Shown: positions 11,370 through 22,915, counted from the stretch's first letter. The stretch is DNA of 64,000 bases from Paracentrotus lividus (GCA_940671915.1 CALNVZ010003426.1:33722731-33786730), one strand, 5' to 3'. Notes: generated by a model from the letters alone, not told the origin. Made by a program: numbers and translations.

Positions 11370-12021
11370 GTATAAATACCAGTGTATGGTATCCTTGTGG
11401 TGTCTAGCGGCAGTCCTGTGGTAACGGCGTGTGGCATCTCTGAATTAACGGGTGTGGTGTTCCGGTGCAACGGTATGTCATAATCCTGGTAAGTGTGGCG
11501 GTATTGATGTGTAGGACTAGTTTGGGACATGCTATTAAGTATTTTTGCTGTATGGTACACCTGTATGGTATTTTTTGTGGTACTTGTGCTAAAATACCAT
11601 AGGAAATCCTGTGGCATTTGTGCCAAAAAACCATAGAAAATCCTGTGGTATTTGTGCCAAAAAACCATAGGAAATCCTATGGTATTTTGGCTGTATAGTA
11701 CTTCTGTATGGTATTTTGTGTGGTATTTGTGCCAAAAAACCATAAGAAATCCTATGGTATTTTGGCTGTATGGTACTGCTTTATGGTATTTGTGCCAAAA
11801 AAGCATAAGAAATCCTATGGTATTTTGGCTGTATGGTACTGCTTTATGGTATTTTGTGTGGTATTTGTGCCAAAAAACCATAGGAAATCCTATGGTATTT
11901 TGGCTGTATGATACTGCTGTATGGTATTTTGTGTGGTATTTGTGCAAAAAAAACCATAGGAAAATCCTGTGGTATTTTGTATGGTACCGTTGTGTGGTAC
12001 CACACGATATTTTTGTAAGGG
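11370..12021. repeat. Subterminal repeat field of the 6-kb element
   Basis: Diverged copies of about 75 bp (TGTGCCAAAAAACCATA, GGAAATCC, TATGGTATTTTGGCTG) repeat about four times between 11,580 and 11,960, leading into the right TIR. They share the GGTATTTGTGCC/GGCACAAATACC core with the minisatellite. The open frames here are repeat by-products. Confidence 0.8.
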
Positions 12022-12117
12022 TATAACAGTATGGGTTGACACAGAGGCTGAATTTGTTGAATTTATCCCCAGTGGCTTTCACTTTACATCCGCGGGTTTT
12101 CGCAACAGCTATCGTAA

Positions 12118-12350
12118 TGCTACAGTCACACAGACACTTACGTATAGATAAGTTTGTGTTGTTTAAATCTTATTTCATCTTCTATTCTATCATTTCTTAT
12201 GTATTTCTTTGTTTTACTGGATGAACGAAATTATCAATATTTCCACTGCTGACTATGACGGGTAGGCATCCGTGGGGATCTGCAGAAAAGAAAACAATTT
12301 TTGGACGCAACCGGACGTAACTCAACGTAAGTGTCTGTGTGACTGTAGCA
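12118..12350. mobile_element. Intact 233-bp TAA-target MITE
   Basis: Terminal repeats TGCTACAGTCACACAGACAC and complement, flanked by TAA (12,115-12,117 and 12,351-12,353). Block B reads ATCGTAACCTACGAG without it. It is too short to code for anything. Confidence 0.9.
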
Positions 12351-12373
12351 TAACCTACGAGACAGGTCCTTTA

Positions 12374-12606
12374 TGCTTCAGTCACACAGACACTTACGTA
12401 TAGTTACGTCCGGTTGCGTCCAAAAATTGTTTTCTTTTCTGCAGATCCCCACGAATGCCTTCCCGCCATAGTCAGGATCGGAAATAGTGATAATTTCGTT
12501 CATCCAATAAAATAAAGAAATACATAAGAAATGATAGAATAGAAGATGAAATAAGATTAAAAAAACAAAAACGTAACTATACGTAAGTGTCTGTGTGACT
12601 GTAGCA
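12374..12606. mobile_element. Second 233-bp MITE of the same family, opposite orientation
   Basis: Ends TGCTTCAGTCACACAGAC and complement, flanked by TTA (12,371-12,373 and 12,607-12,609). The interior is the reverse complement of the 12,118 copy. It is missing from block B, where a few flanking bases are also lost. Confidence 0.85.
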
Positions 12607-12609
12607 TTA

Positions 12610-13421
12610 CATTGACATCTTATTGATTTCCACTTGGGGATCAGGACCAGGAAATCAACGAATTGAGGGAATTGTAAATGGCGACTAAAAATTTCTGAAA
12701 TGAAATTCGATTTTCTGTTTTCTGGAACACGTTGTATGAGAATAGTGTTGCCTTTAAGTATTTGCCGGGGTTTGAATTTATCTGTCCGTATATTCAGCAA
12801 GTTTGTTCCTAATTTGTTTTATTTTAATTTTTTTTCCAAAAAATGTACTGAGGTTATACACATACTGGTTTGAGCTGTCCACATTTGAAGCTGAAGAAGC
12901 GGCAGTAATATCTTCTTGACCATCAGGTAGACCTATTTCTAGTTGTCTTCCTGCTGTATTTCGTCAAAATAAATTGAACCAAAACAAGGATTTCGTATAA
13001 TTGATAATAAATCATCGTAATTTCTGTTTCTTACATTTCGTCTTTATTAGAATTTATGTTATTTGCTTTGGGAAGAATGCTACTTAATGACAATAAAATG
13101 TTTAATCACATTTTAAAGAAAACTTAATGCTCATCTACAATCAGTAAGGTAGGTAATTAATTGCGGAGGATCACTTCCGAAACAGTTTTACAAGGCTGTT
13201 ACACTCATTTAGGCTATACACTCCAATTATGTTGATACATGAAACAAGTCGGCATATTTACCAAATCTCATGGTCCTTTTTACTGCCTAAACTTCCGTTA
13301 CAAGACTTTCACTCAAATTTTATTCGGGAATCTTGTGTGAAAGTTTTATTCTCAAAATACTTTATAAAATGAATTGATGAGGTCAACTAGGGGGTGTTCT
13401 ACATGAAAACTTATAATATAC
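12610..13421. other. Death-domain gene copy A, intron next to the 5' exon
   Basis: Non-coding, AT-rich and colinear with about 31,415-32,174. Minus-strand intron sequence immediately after the 5' exon donor. No motif beyond the GTATAT donor is recognised. Confidence 0.7.
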
Positions 13422-13701
13422 CTTCATCTGGGAAGTTATTCTCCGCGATCTCCATCAAACCAGAAGCAATTAATGCTTTCACAAGATTCGGAATTTGCTG
13501 CGATTTAGGCGTGCTCTTTTTCCAGGCAAAAAGCATCGTGGAGGTTCCTTCGGATGTATCATTTTTCTTATTTGTACGCATGTATTGATCAACCTTGCTT
13601 TTAGGTAATCCAAGTTTTAGTCCCAGCGTTGTCAAGTTATCATCTACTGCCAGGTTACCTGCTACTTCGTTAAGTTTCTCATCAGTTATACCGTTAGCCA
13701 T
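13422..13701 (-). CDS. Death-domain gene copy A, 5' exon (first death domain)
   Basis: Reads from ATG at 13,701 (context AACCATGGC, a strong start context, with an in-frame TAA two codons upstream) to a GTATAT donor after FPDE at 13,421. The 93 residues begin MANGITDEKLNEVAGNLA. The second half (TMLFAWKKSTP, then IPNLVKALIASGL) fits the death-domain pattern of helix 4 with the conserved W, a polar loop and the helix 5-6 LVKAL core. No signal peptide or membrane segment is seen, so a cytosolic adaptor is likely. The gene continues on the minus strand to the 3' exon at 2,846-3,116, across about 10.3 kb of transposon-filled intron; copy B needs only about 2.7 kb. Specific partners cannot be inferred. 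Confidence 0.7.
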
Positions 13702-13839
13702 GGTTTATCAGCAGTTCTTCGGCAGAATTTCTAAAGAAGGAATAATTCCAATACACATGATTTTGATATGAAGTGCTTGCCAGATAAAAATAAATACTCA
13801 ATTTTGAAAAATCGTATCAATAATGTACCACCCTCTTTA

Positions 13840-14859
13840 GGGGGCCGTCACACTGAGGTCGTTCTATAACGTTTTATAACGTTCTTGCCCGTTCTTTAAA
13901 AAAATGCTGAACGGGCTTTGGTCGGGTTGGAACTTATAATTCTGAAAAATAATTTCTTGAATACAATACTACGCAGTTCATAAATAGTTCTCGTTACGTC
14001 AATTCCGTCTTTATCGCGTCCGCAATACGTGTTATCCAGTTCAGACCGAGTAAAACGGTTCGTTCGCTCTATACCGTTCGTAGCACGTCCAAACCGTCAC
14101 TAAAAGTGCCTATGCGCAGCATGATAAAAGTTAGGTACCATGTTCGTAGTGCGTCCTTCTCGTTCAGAGTAAGTCCTACCCGTTTTAAGGAATGTTGTCA
14201 CTACGTTTAATTTTAGAACTTGAAGCCAGTACGATTTTTTTTGAACATGTTCAAAAAATCGAAAGCCTTTCCGTTCTCTCCGTTCGGGCCCGTTCGCCAA
14301 GTTCGTAAACAGATTGTAAACGGTCTGTACTAGATCCTAAAAGGTCTGTACTACGTTCAGTCCGTGTGTAAACAGATTGAGCCCGTTCACCAAGAACTAC
14401 CTAGAACGCAGTGAGAACTAGCTCAGTGTGACGGAATTATGACATGCCGTTCTGTTTAAAAATTGAAACGTATATTCGTAGTACGTCCTTCTCGTTCAGA
14501 GTAATCCTACCCGTTTAAGGAACGTTGTCACTACGTTTAATTTTAGAACTTGATAATTAATATACAATGCTCGTTTGTAAGACGTCCTAGCACATCTTTA
14601 TAACGATTTAAGTACGGCAATTTCGTTTGTAGTACGTCCATCTCGTTTCAGGTACGTTGCCACCCCGTTAAATTTTAGGACGAGATGGGCGCCCATTTTT
14701 TTTTAACACTTTTTTGAAAATCCGACCGAGCTAGTCCATGAAGTTCGTAAACAGATCGTAAGAAGTATTTACTACGTCACTCAGTTTACACAACAGACTA
14801 TGCCCGTTCGGCAAAATTTGCAAGGACGTAGTAGGAACGAGCTCAGTGTGACGGGGGTA
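13840..14859. mobile_element. 1-kb TTA-target element, TIR CCGTCACACTGAG
   Basis: The ends carry CCGTCACACTGAG (from 13,845) and CTCAGTGTGACGG (to about 14,855) with G-runs outside, flanked by TTA (13,837-13,839 and 14,860-14,862). Block B reads CTCTTTACCTC across the site. Inside, an 85-bp stretch around GTGCGTCCTTCTCGTTCAGA occurs twice (about 14,139 and 14,477), and CGTAGTACGTCC variants recur. A third end-like motif at about 14,422-14,436 suggests a compound structure. There is no transposase. TTA target and TIR suggest a PIF/Harbinger type (inference). Confidence 0.8.
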
Positions 14860-14862
14860 TTA

Positions 14863-15093
14863 CCTCATTTTGCATATCATGCCAAAGGAGGACTCCAGGG
14901 TTAAATTGCTTTTACTAATTTCGATGTATAAGGGATAGATTTTTATACATTATGTATGGAAAATTCATTTTTTTATTTGCGAAAATACTTAAGAAAAGGT
15001 GGAGCTATGACATCATCAGCTTGTTCATTAAAATAGGCCTATGCTTGAGACTTTGGCAAGAACCTTATTTTAGGAAAATAAATTTAAGCAATC
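14863..15093. other. Upstream flank of death-domain gene copy A
   Basis: Colinear with about 32,594-32,820 of block B. The stretch 13,702-13,836 plus this segment is the 5' flank of the death-domain gene. No TATA box or other core promoter element stands out. Confidence 0.5.
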
Positions 15094-15095
15094 TA

Positions 15096-17075
15096 AACAC
15101 AACACAAAAAGAAAGTTCCCCCTATTTCAGAATTCAATCAATTTTGAACCAGGATGAATTTAAAAAATCTAATTATATGTCCATGTAGGGAATTTAATCA
15201 ACTACAATGGGAACGAATTTTATGAACAATCATCAAGTCATGCTTCAGTGAGCAATGGTTGAGTGCAAAAATGTCCTTTTTTGAAGTTCGCAAGCCTACA
15301 ATGGCAACTTTGATGCAATGATAACGGACCCATTTTCAGATTTTAAACAGTTTACACGTCAGAATGTATGCAAAACGTGCTTCCCAATATACGGAAAAGA
15401 AATTTGCATCAAATTTCACGGTTGAGTGAGCATGGAGCAAAAATTGCCAAAACTGCGATTTTTACTTCTTTGCCATGGTATAATCGATCAAATGTGAGGG
15501 AATTCCTGTTTTGGAAGTGTATGTAACCAATATACATCCATTCACGGTTGAATGAACCCATCAATGAAAAATAGGCCATTTTAGAATTACGAAGAGTCAT
15601 TGTAGTAATTTTATGCACTAGAGAGCATCTTGATATCATTTTTGGGGTTTTATTTATATTCTTTGGGCACGTGCCAATGATCCCATGGCATTTATTTAAA
15701 AAAATTATGCTTCAGTGAGCACGTGAGACTGGAAAAACCATTTTCTCAAGTACGGAAAAAAATTCAAATTCTTACTTTGATTGAATATAACAATTATTTT
15801 CGGGGAGTACTTTTGATTTTATTTTGATAAAAATCCCGATGTTTCACGCCTCAGTGGGCACAAGATACAAGAAAATCCTGAAAATAGGAGGAAAGTTTGG
15901 GGCTTCGTCATGGTTCAGTGACTTTTCAAATACGTAATTTGAGTAAAGATCATGTTAGTTAGAGACCGGTTGAAGCTATGTGCAAAGTTTCATAAAATGA
16001 TTCACAGTCAAATGGACAAAAACTGACAATTAGAATATGCCAAATTTCACTTTTGTTGAACTTTTGTTAAACCTCTTTACATGTAAGTCAACGGAGGAGG
16101 AAATCAATACCTGAAAAAAGGAAATTCGGCCAATTTCATTGATGATTATTGTTAATTATACCGTGAGTTATATCACGAAACTTGGCACACAGCTTCAACT
16201 GATGTCCAACTAATATGATCTTGATTCAAATTACGTATTCGAAAAGTCACTGAACCATGACGAAGCCCCAAACTTTCTTCTCATTTGCATGACTTTCTTG
16301 TATCTTTTGCCCACTGAGGCGTGAAACATCGGAATTTTTGTGAAAATAAAATCAAAAGTACTCCCCAAAGAGAATTGTTATATTCAATCAAAGTAAGAAT
16401 TTGAATTTTAGTCCATACGTGAGATAAAGGCTTTTCCAGTCTCACTTGCTCACTGAAGCATGAACTTTTAAATAAATGCCATAGGATCATTGACACGTTC
16501 CTAGAGAATATAAATAAAACCAAGAAAATGTTATTAAGATACTTTCTAGTGCATAAAATTACTACAATGACTCTTCGTAATTCTAAAATGGCCTATTTTT
16601 TGGTTGATTGATTTGTTCATTCAACTGTGAATGGGTGGATATTGGTTGCATACACTTCCAAAACAGGAATTCCCTCACATTTGATCGATTTTACCGTGGC
16701 AAAGAAGTAAAATCGCAGTTTGGGTAATTTTTGCTGCATGCTCACTCAACCGTGAAATTTGACGCAAATTTCGTTTCCGTATGTTGGGAAGCACGTTTTG
16801 CATACATTCTGACGTGTAAATTGTTAAAAATCTGGAAATGGGTCCGATATCATTGAATCAAAGTTGTGATTTTAGGCTTGTGAACTTCAAAAAATGACAT
16901 TTTTGCATTCAACCATTAATCACTGAAGCATGACTTGATACTTTTACCTAAAATTCGTTCCTATGGTAGCTAATTAAATTCTCTACATGGACATATAATT
17001 AGATTTTTTTAATTCCTTCTGTTTCAAAAATTGTTGATATCCGAAATAGGGGGAACTTTCTTTTTGTTTTGTGTT
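15096..17075. mobile_element. 2-kb foldback element, arms of about 915 bp, TA target
   Basis: Almost the entire element is an inverted repeat: the left arm runs 15,096 to about 16,010 and the right arm about 16,158 to 17,075, with a loop of about 150 bp. The tips are AACACAACACAAAAAGAAAG and complement, flanked by TA (15,094-15,095 and 17,076-17,077). Block B has CAATCTATAACTT at the same place. Each arm contains diverged repeats of TTCAGTGAGCA (also as TTGAGTGAGCAT and CTCAGTGGGCAC), spaced roughly 120-180 bp apart. Arm divergence is a few percent. No transposase ORF is seen. Confidence 0.9.
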
Positions 17076-17077
17076 TA

Positions 17078-18118
17078 TAACTTTGTTATTCGTCATTCGA
17101 TTTTGATAAAATTGTCAATGTTGTGCTTGTTTAAAATATCCCAATTTCAGGACGGAGTTCACCTGTTATAGTGTACCTAATATTTTGTTCAGTAAAACGA
17201 AATCTATAACTACGCTCAATTTTCGATATTTACTTCTATTGGCACGATTGGGTGTGGTAGTGTTTACCTGTATTATTACCATAAACTATTACTATTACAA
17301 TCATCACAATGTTTAATTTGATTGATCGCTTAATCATGTTAATGGCCACAAAAAGACAGTGCCAGTGCCAGTAATACACCAGCGAGAGAGCATTACATGT
17401 AGATATGTCTTCATGACTTGTGTTTGGAAATCTAACCATTGTTAGGTCGGCCTATGTAGTGCACATGATATCGTTCATTTCATTCTCAATTCCGGTAAAC
17501 TGTTAAAAATGAACTCAGTACTAATGCCAAAATCAACTTCACTTACTCAGATTATTATCATATATACATTCCTTGACAATGAATCCGTAACTCCATATAG
17601 AAATGTTGTTGATATAGTAATTTGTATCTAATTCAACTTCATGACAAGCGATCAATCGTGGTCGTATGGAGATAACATAATCATTTCCGCACTTGTAAAT
17701 GTTAATTTATAGTTAAGTAGAATAAGTTACTTATTAATTATTAAAGCGGGAATAAATCGTGACCTTTAGGTCCATACACATATTTGTTGTAAGATTTTTA
17801 TTTGAACTGGAGATCTAGAGCCCGAAATATCAATATGTATAATAATTCGTATGTATCTACATAACTAATATCTAAGCAATATGAATAAGTGAGATAAAAC
17901 TACATGTATTCATGACGAAAGAGAAAAGGTAAATAGTTACGTGCGTATATGCACAACTGCTGTTAAAATGATTACCAAAGGAATATTACATTCAATTGTA
18001 CGATATTGAAACAAGACACAAAAAAGGTATGTATGGGCTTATCCTTAACACTGTAGGGTAGATGGAGACGTGTCTCCAAAAAGCCAAACCAACATCAACA
18101 ATACTCTCCATCTCTCCA

Positions 18119-18120
<2 letters not shown>
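17078..18120. other. Duplicated intergenic sequence, block A
   Basis: AT-rich. 17,078-17,660 aligns to 32,840-34,030, interrupted there by the 33,049 element, and 17,640-18,060 aligns weakly to about 26,490-26,830. No gene or RNA recognised. Confidence 0.6.
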
Positions 18121-18159
<39 letters not shown>

Positions 18160-18213
18160 TTCCCCTTCTCTCTCTCTCTCTCCCTCTCTGTCTCTCTATC
18201 TCTCTCTCTCTAG

Positions 18214-18244
<31 letters not shown>

Positions 18245-18266
18245 TCTCTTTCCCCTTCTCTCTCTT
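18121..18266. repeat. (CT)n microsatellite
   Basis: Imperfect CT/TC tract on the plus strand. Counterparts are 27,125-27,174 and 34,197-34,270, so it marks unit boundaries. Confidence 0.95.
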
Positions 18267-19132
18267 GAGGTCCCTTCTATCAGACTCTATTCTCTATCTC
18301 ATCTCTTCTGAAAGGACCATCAATATAAATATTATGATAATCATTTTTGATTTATCACAATATGCAAAACCAGCAAAATGAGCTAATAAAACATTACTTT
18401 TGACACATTGAACACCACTGTGGGGTTTTCTTGTGTGTGTGTGTGTGTGTGTGTGTTTTTTTTTTGTTTTTTTTTTTGTGTGGATTTTCTGATATGATAC
18501 ACTTATCTCGCACTCGCTTGCTCCCACCTCTCTGTCTTGATATCCCTTATGTCTTATTCCCGTCCGTTTCTCTCCCTTTAAGAGTCATTTGTCTGTCACT
18601 CTCTTTTCTCTCTCTCTCTCTCTCTTTCTTTATTTCACTCACCCACACCTTCCCTCTCACCAACTCTTTATCTCTCTCTCTTTCTTTCTTACTCTCTTCA
18701 GGTCCCTTCTGTCTGACTCTAGTCTCAGTCTTATCTTTTTTTCAAAGGAACATCAACATAAGACAATACTTACTGTATCACAATATGCAAAATATTTTTT
18801 TTTTTTTTTGCGATGCCAATAAAATCGCTTATTTATTTTTGAAACATATTGTGCCCAGTAACCTCACAGGCAAAGATTTTTTCTTCACATTTTTTTTCAA
18901 TTTTTTCCCTCTCCATTTTCCCTAATGAAGAAATGCCATTCAAAATATGCAACCCTAATAGGTTTGTGTACAATATATATAATAACAATCTAGTTTATTA
19001 TAATATCCACGCTTTAATTTCTCATCGGTGCATATGGGCCCGGTGTAATACAACACATACAATCCGACAGTACACACAATGGGAAACAGTACCGCTTGTA
19101 AATTTTCAGACAATCACTATCACCCTATTACA
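18267..19132. other. Unit-boundary sequence, copy 1 of 3
   Basis: Aligns with 34,275-35,108 and partly with 27,230-27,650. It contains a (GT)n-T-run at 18,434-18,478 and further CT-rich runs at 18,600-18,730. Open frames here are low-complexity. No gene is recognised. Confidence 0.7.
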
Positions 19133-19140
19133 TTCATTAC

Positions 19141-19945
19141 CAGTGGCGTAGACAGGTCCTCGAATGTGGGGGGATGATTCGTGGTCCAGAGACTCATATT
19201 GCCCAAAATTTGGAGGTAAACGAAACTGTGTTTTTGTATCTATACACACAAAGAAGGGGCAAAAAAGGGCCGATTTTGGGGGTTACGCCGAATTACCTCA
19301 GCAAATATACAAGGCTTGCATAATAAAAATAAGAAATTAAACAAACATGCCGTACCAGAAGGGTTTATGTGCCAACTTTTCATTTCCTGTAAGCGAGCGC
19401 GAAGCGCGAGCTAAAAAAAAAAGAAGCAATTTAGAGGCCTGAGCCCGATTTCGTATCCACAAAGGGGTTATTCTGCAAAATACACCGAGAGCTGCATAGA
19501 CCTACACCTCTAATACACCTCTGCAAATATTTTTATTTTGAAATACAATTATAAGTATGAATACAATTAAAATAAACATATAGGGTAAATAGAAATAAAA
19601 CTCTAGGGAGAAAAACAAAATAATTTCCCTGGAAATAATAACATAAGTATAGGCCTAGGCCTAAATAATAAATAAATATATAATAGATATAGAAATAATT
19701 AATCTAGATTTAATAATGATAATAATAATAATAATGATAATAATATGCGAGCGCGAAGCGCGAGCGAAAAATTTTAGAGCTCCGTGGAAGAAAAAGGAGT
19801 GTGCAAAGCCCATTCAGCCTTAAAAAAATACATATCACCCGTGAAAAGTGGGGGGGATGATTGTACATGCCATCCCCCCCACCTTTTGAGTTGGGGGGGA
19901 TGCATCCCCCCCATCCCCCCCCCCCCCCCGCTGTCTACGCCCCTG
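19141..19945. mobile_element. hAT-like MITE, 8-bp target duplication TTCATTAC
   Basis: Starts CAGTGGCGTAGACAG and ends CTGTCTACGCCCCTG. An exact 8-bp duplication TTCATTAC flanks it (19,133-19,140 and 19,946-19,953). Empty sites exist in the related copies near 27,650 and 35,110. Eight-base duplications and CAG...CTG tips are typical of hAT elements. It contains two GCGAGCGCGAAGCGCGAGC motifs (19,391 and 19,747) and G-rich/C-rich runs near the right end. No transposase is present. Confidence 0.9.
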
Positions 19946-19953
19946 TTCATTAC

Positions 19954-20572
19954 TAATTCAAATTGGCAACAATATACATGGTTAACATAACTCCAAATTT
20001 TCAAAATTGTTACTATAATTTAGAGGTGGTGGCCACTTTTCCAGGTAATAATACAAGGATTTTTAAAAAGAAATTAATTTACAACCATGTACAATGAAGT
20101 ACCATATAAGTATTTTATAAATGAATGCACTACAGTGGATGTCCTTAGCTACATACCTGATCACTCGATCTACGAATAAAACTGCTACTTATAATCACAG
20201 ACGATTGCAATTTCTTTCAAAACCAAGTTTAAATCAAGAAAAGGCAATATTTGCAACAATTTCATTCTACCACTCTCTATTTCTAATATCAGTATTGCAC
20301 ACACACAAAATGTATACTGTCAATTAAACACAAAATTGAACATGGATTCAAACACTAAACCCCAGTGACAAACGAATATATTGATTGAATCAAGTGAGGA
20401 AAGGAATTTCAACTTCATACGAAATACGCATATAGACCACTTCATTCTTCTTATTAACAAACTGTGAAGAATTTAAAATTAGTCTGTAAAGGGTTTAAAT
20501 TTAAAAGCCTAAAATTTACACTGGACTTTTCTCAAATTATTTAAAAGCGGATCGATTGAAATAAATAAGATC
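19954..20572. other. Unit-boundary sequence continuing into repeated block start
   Basis: Aligns with 35,117-35,757. The portion from 20,021 resembles the window start and 27,726. A 68-residue frame at 20,121-20,327 recurs at 35,286-35,492 with only synonymous-looking or rare changes. It has no recognisable domain, so coding is unsupported. Confidence 0.6.
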
Positions 20573-20669
20573 TAATGCTACAGTCACACAGACACTTACG
20601 TATAGTTCAGTGGCGTAGACAGGTCCTCGAATGTGGGGGGGATGATTCGTGGTTCAGAGACTCATATTG

Positions 20670-21092
20670 CCCAAAATTTTGAGGTAAATGAAAGGTGTTT
20701 TTTGTATCTATACACACACAGAAGGGGCAAAAATGTCGCTGGGGGGGGTTTGCGCCGAATTTCCTCAGCATATATAATTTCAGGCGAGCGCGAAGGCGAG
20801 CGGAAAATTTGGAGGTAAACGAGACGCCTGTGTTTTTCTTGTTCTATACACACAAAGAAGGGGAAAAGGGCGAATTTGGGGGTTGTATCGAAATTCCTCA
20901 GCATATATAACGATTCTAGGCGAGCGCGAAGCCGAGCGGAAAATTTTGAGGATAAACAAGAGGTTTTTTTGTATCTAAACACACATAGACGGGCCAAAAA
21001 AGGGCCGATTTAGGGGTTGCGCGCGAATTTCCTTAGCAAAAATTAATATACAATTCCAGGCGAGTGCGTAGCGCGAGCGGTAAATTTTGAGG
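20670..21092. repeat. Internal 134-bp tandem repeats of the hAT-like element
   Basis: Three to four units, each with AAAATTTTGAGGTAAAC, CTATACACACAAAGAAGGGG, a G-run and a terminal GGCGAGCGCGAAGCGCGAGC variant. The last unit is cut by the 21,095 insertion and continues at 22,058. Confidence 0.8.
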
Positions 21093-21094
21093 TA

Positions 21095-22057
21095 GGGGAG
21101 AGCGGGGTTATATGGAACATTTTTCACAAAAATGGCCGTAAAACAAGCGGATTTATTTCAAGAAACAATAAACAATCAGCTGGTGTGTATATCTGTATGC
21201 TACAAATGTATCCCATAAATTCTTAAACTTAATAATGGTTCCGGAAAAAATCCATCTTCAACAAGACCATGTCAAGTGTCCAACTAACCCACACACGGGT
21301 TAGTTGAAACATGGTATGGGGTAAGTTGAAACATTGTGCATGGTATCTTTATAATTATATTTAAACGACCTACAACATTATTACATGGGTTCAGCTAATT
21401 TGCTTTATTTATTCTAATTATAAAATAATTAAAATTGGTGTTCGATTTTTTTTTACTTCATGTTTTTTATAACACTTGATGGCATCCACTCACATACAAA
21501 TATCTGAAGTCCTATGAAGTAGCATTCTGCAATATATTTTGTTTAAACTAAAATAAAATTGTCCAATGTGCACTAATATACATGTATAGGGAATATTTTC
21601 AGAACACTTCACTGATTTATATGATTTTATTTTTTTTATTCAAGCTGAAACTATTTACTTAGTCATGTTCCAACTAACCCGATCAAAATGTTCCAACTAA
21701 CCCCAGAGGCCTGTGACATTTGTAAGCTTACAGCACAAAAGACGGACAACAACATGCCATTTATTCACCTGTTTTGTAGCTTGGTATAACTGTTTGTTAT
21801 ACTCAAAAACTGGCAAACTTAATTTATGATCTTCTCCGATAATAAACATTTTAGATTGACAAATTTACTCAGAGGGTGAAAAACACATTGCTTTCTAACT
21901 TCACGAGGCTTGAAGCATGTGTGCTGTTAAAATGTGGTGGATGGCAGTTACTTATAGCAACAACCTGAGGGTACATTTACATAAAATTATTTATAGCCGT
22001 TAAAGAAAATTGCAATGTTTCAACTAACCCCGTGTTTCCAACTAACCCGCTCTCCCC
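21095..22057. mobile_element. 963-bp TA-target element, TIR GGGGAGAGCGGGTTA
   Basis: Ends GGGGAGAGCGGGGTTA and the complement of GGGGAGAGCGGGTTAG, flanked by TA (21,093-21,094 and 22,058-22,059) inside the hAT-like repeat unit GAGGTAAACAAGAGG. The motif CCAACTAACCC or its complement recurs about seven times. No ORF is present. TA target suggests a Tc1/mariner-type non-autonomous element (inference). Confidence 0.85.
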
Positions 22058-22148
22058 TAAACAAGAGGTGTTTTTTGTATCCATACACACAAACAAGGGG
22101 CAAAAAGGCGATTTGGGGGTTGGCGCGATTACAACAGCAATATCACAA

Positions 22149-22915
22149 GGGCATTCCACGGGTTAGTGGACATTGAAACAAAAAAGAAGTGTGTCTCTTG
22201 ACTTGATTATTAGATTTATCACCAATCTAATGCCACAGATTTTCATAAATGACATAGGTTATTCATATTCAATTGAAAAAATAAATCATTTCAATGACTT
22301 CTGCTAGATTCAGACCATCATTAAAATTGCACGTGTGGGACTGGGACAACAATTTCACTAAAATGCAAATTACACAAGACTCGTTAATATTCTTCTCACA
22401 AATTTCACAAAAAAGCCAAGGATAAACACATTTCCATATTTCAGAAGCCACTTGAGATATCATGCGATTACAAGGGGTGAAAAGACCTCTGGAAGTTCAC
22501 TGGACAAATGTAATGTGAGTAACCGTTACGTGAGTAACCACTTTATCTGCACCCCTAGTAAAAACATGTGTTCTTTACTTTTTTAATGATATACAAAGTT
22601 TGTCGCCCTAATAAGACTTCTTGAAATGGATATAATCAACTTTCATAAAAGCCTTGTATGAGGACACTTTTCACTTATGTCGACTTTTCATTTTATGCAT
22701 GTCCAAATCATGTTACGTGAGTAACCACACATTTTAAAGATTTGCCAGAAGCATAATGAAATTTATCAAGTTTTGTTTTTATACAAAGGATAGTCAGACT
22801 GTGTACTTTGTTGAGATAAAAAAATGTTTAGTTCCTATCAATAATAATGGAGTTACAGCTCCAAGTATGAGTCAAGGTGTCTCCAAATGTAACGTGAGTA
22901 ACCGTGGAATAGCCC
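22149..22915. mobile_element. 767-bp TIR element with reiterated ACGTGAGTAACC
   Basis: Ends GGGCATTCCACGG and CCGTGGAATAGCCC, flanked by ACAA (22,145-22,148 and 22,916-22,919). The same host family at 19,303-19,330 is uninterrupted at this point. GTGAGTAACC occurs at about 22,514, 22,531, 22,716 and 22,894. The family is not recognised. Confidence 0.75.

Larger units (their letters stand above)
6050..12021. mobile_element. 6-kb TA-target element with internal minisatellite
   Basis: The ends carry inverted repeats starting CCCTTACAAAAAT and extending about 24 bp with two mismatches. TA flanks both sides (6,048-6,049 and 12,022-12,023). Block B has the uninterrupted site at about 31,311, so the whole 5,972 bp is absent there. 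Both ends are rich in variants of TATGGTATT and its complement. The interior holds a foldback (7,375-7,567), a 41-bp minisatellite (about 8,489-10,118) and AT-rich sequence with two GCGAAGCGCGAGC motifs (10,150 and 10,706). No transposase-like ORF is seen; the long open frames are by-products of the minisatellite. It may be one large non-autonomous transposon or a composite grown inside a smaller insertion. Confidence 0.75.

Noticed and set aside
18062-18925. Ser/Leu-rich ORFs
   Set aside because: Translation of CT microsatellites. The same applies to 34,173-34,760, 48,626-49,273 and 58,896-59,358.
20121-20327. 68-codon ORF conserved at 35,286-35,492
   Set aside because: Conservation is explained by the recent segmental duplication; flanking non-coding bases are equally similar and no domain is recognisable.
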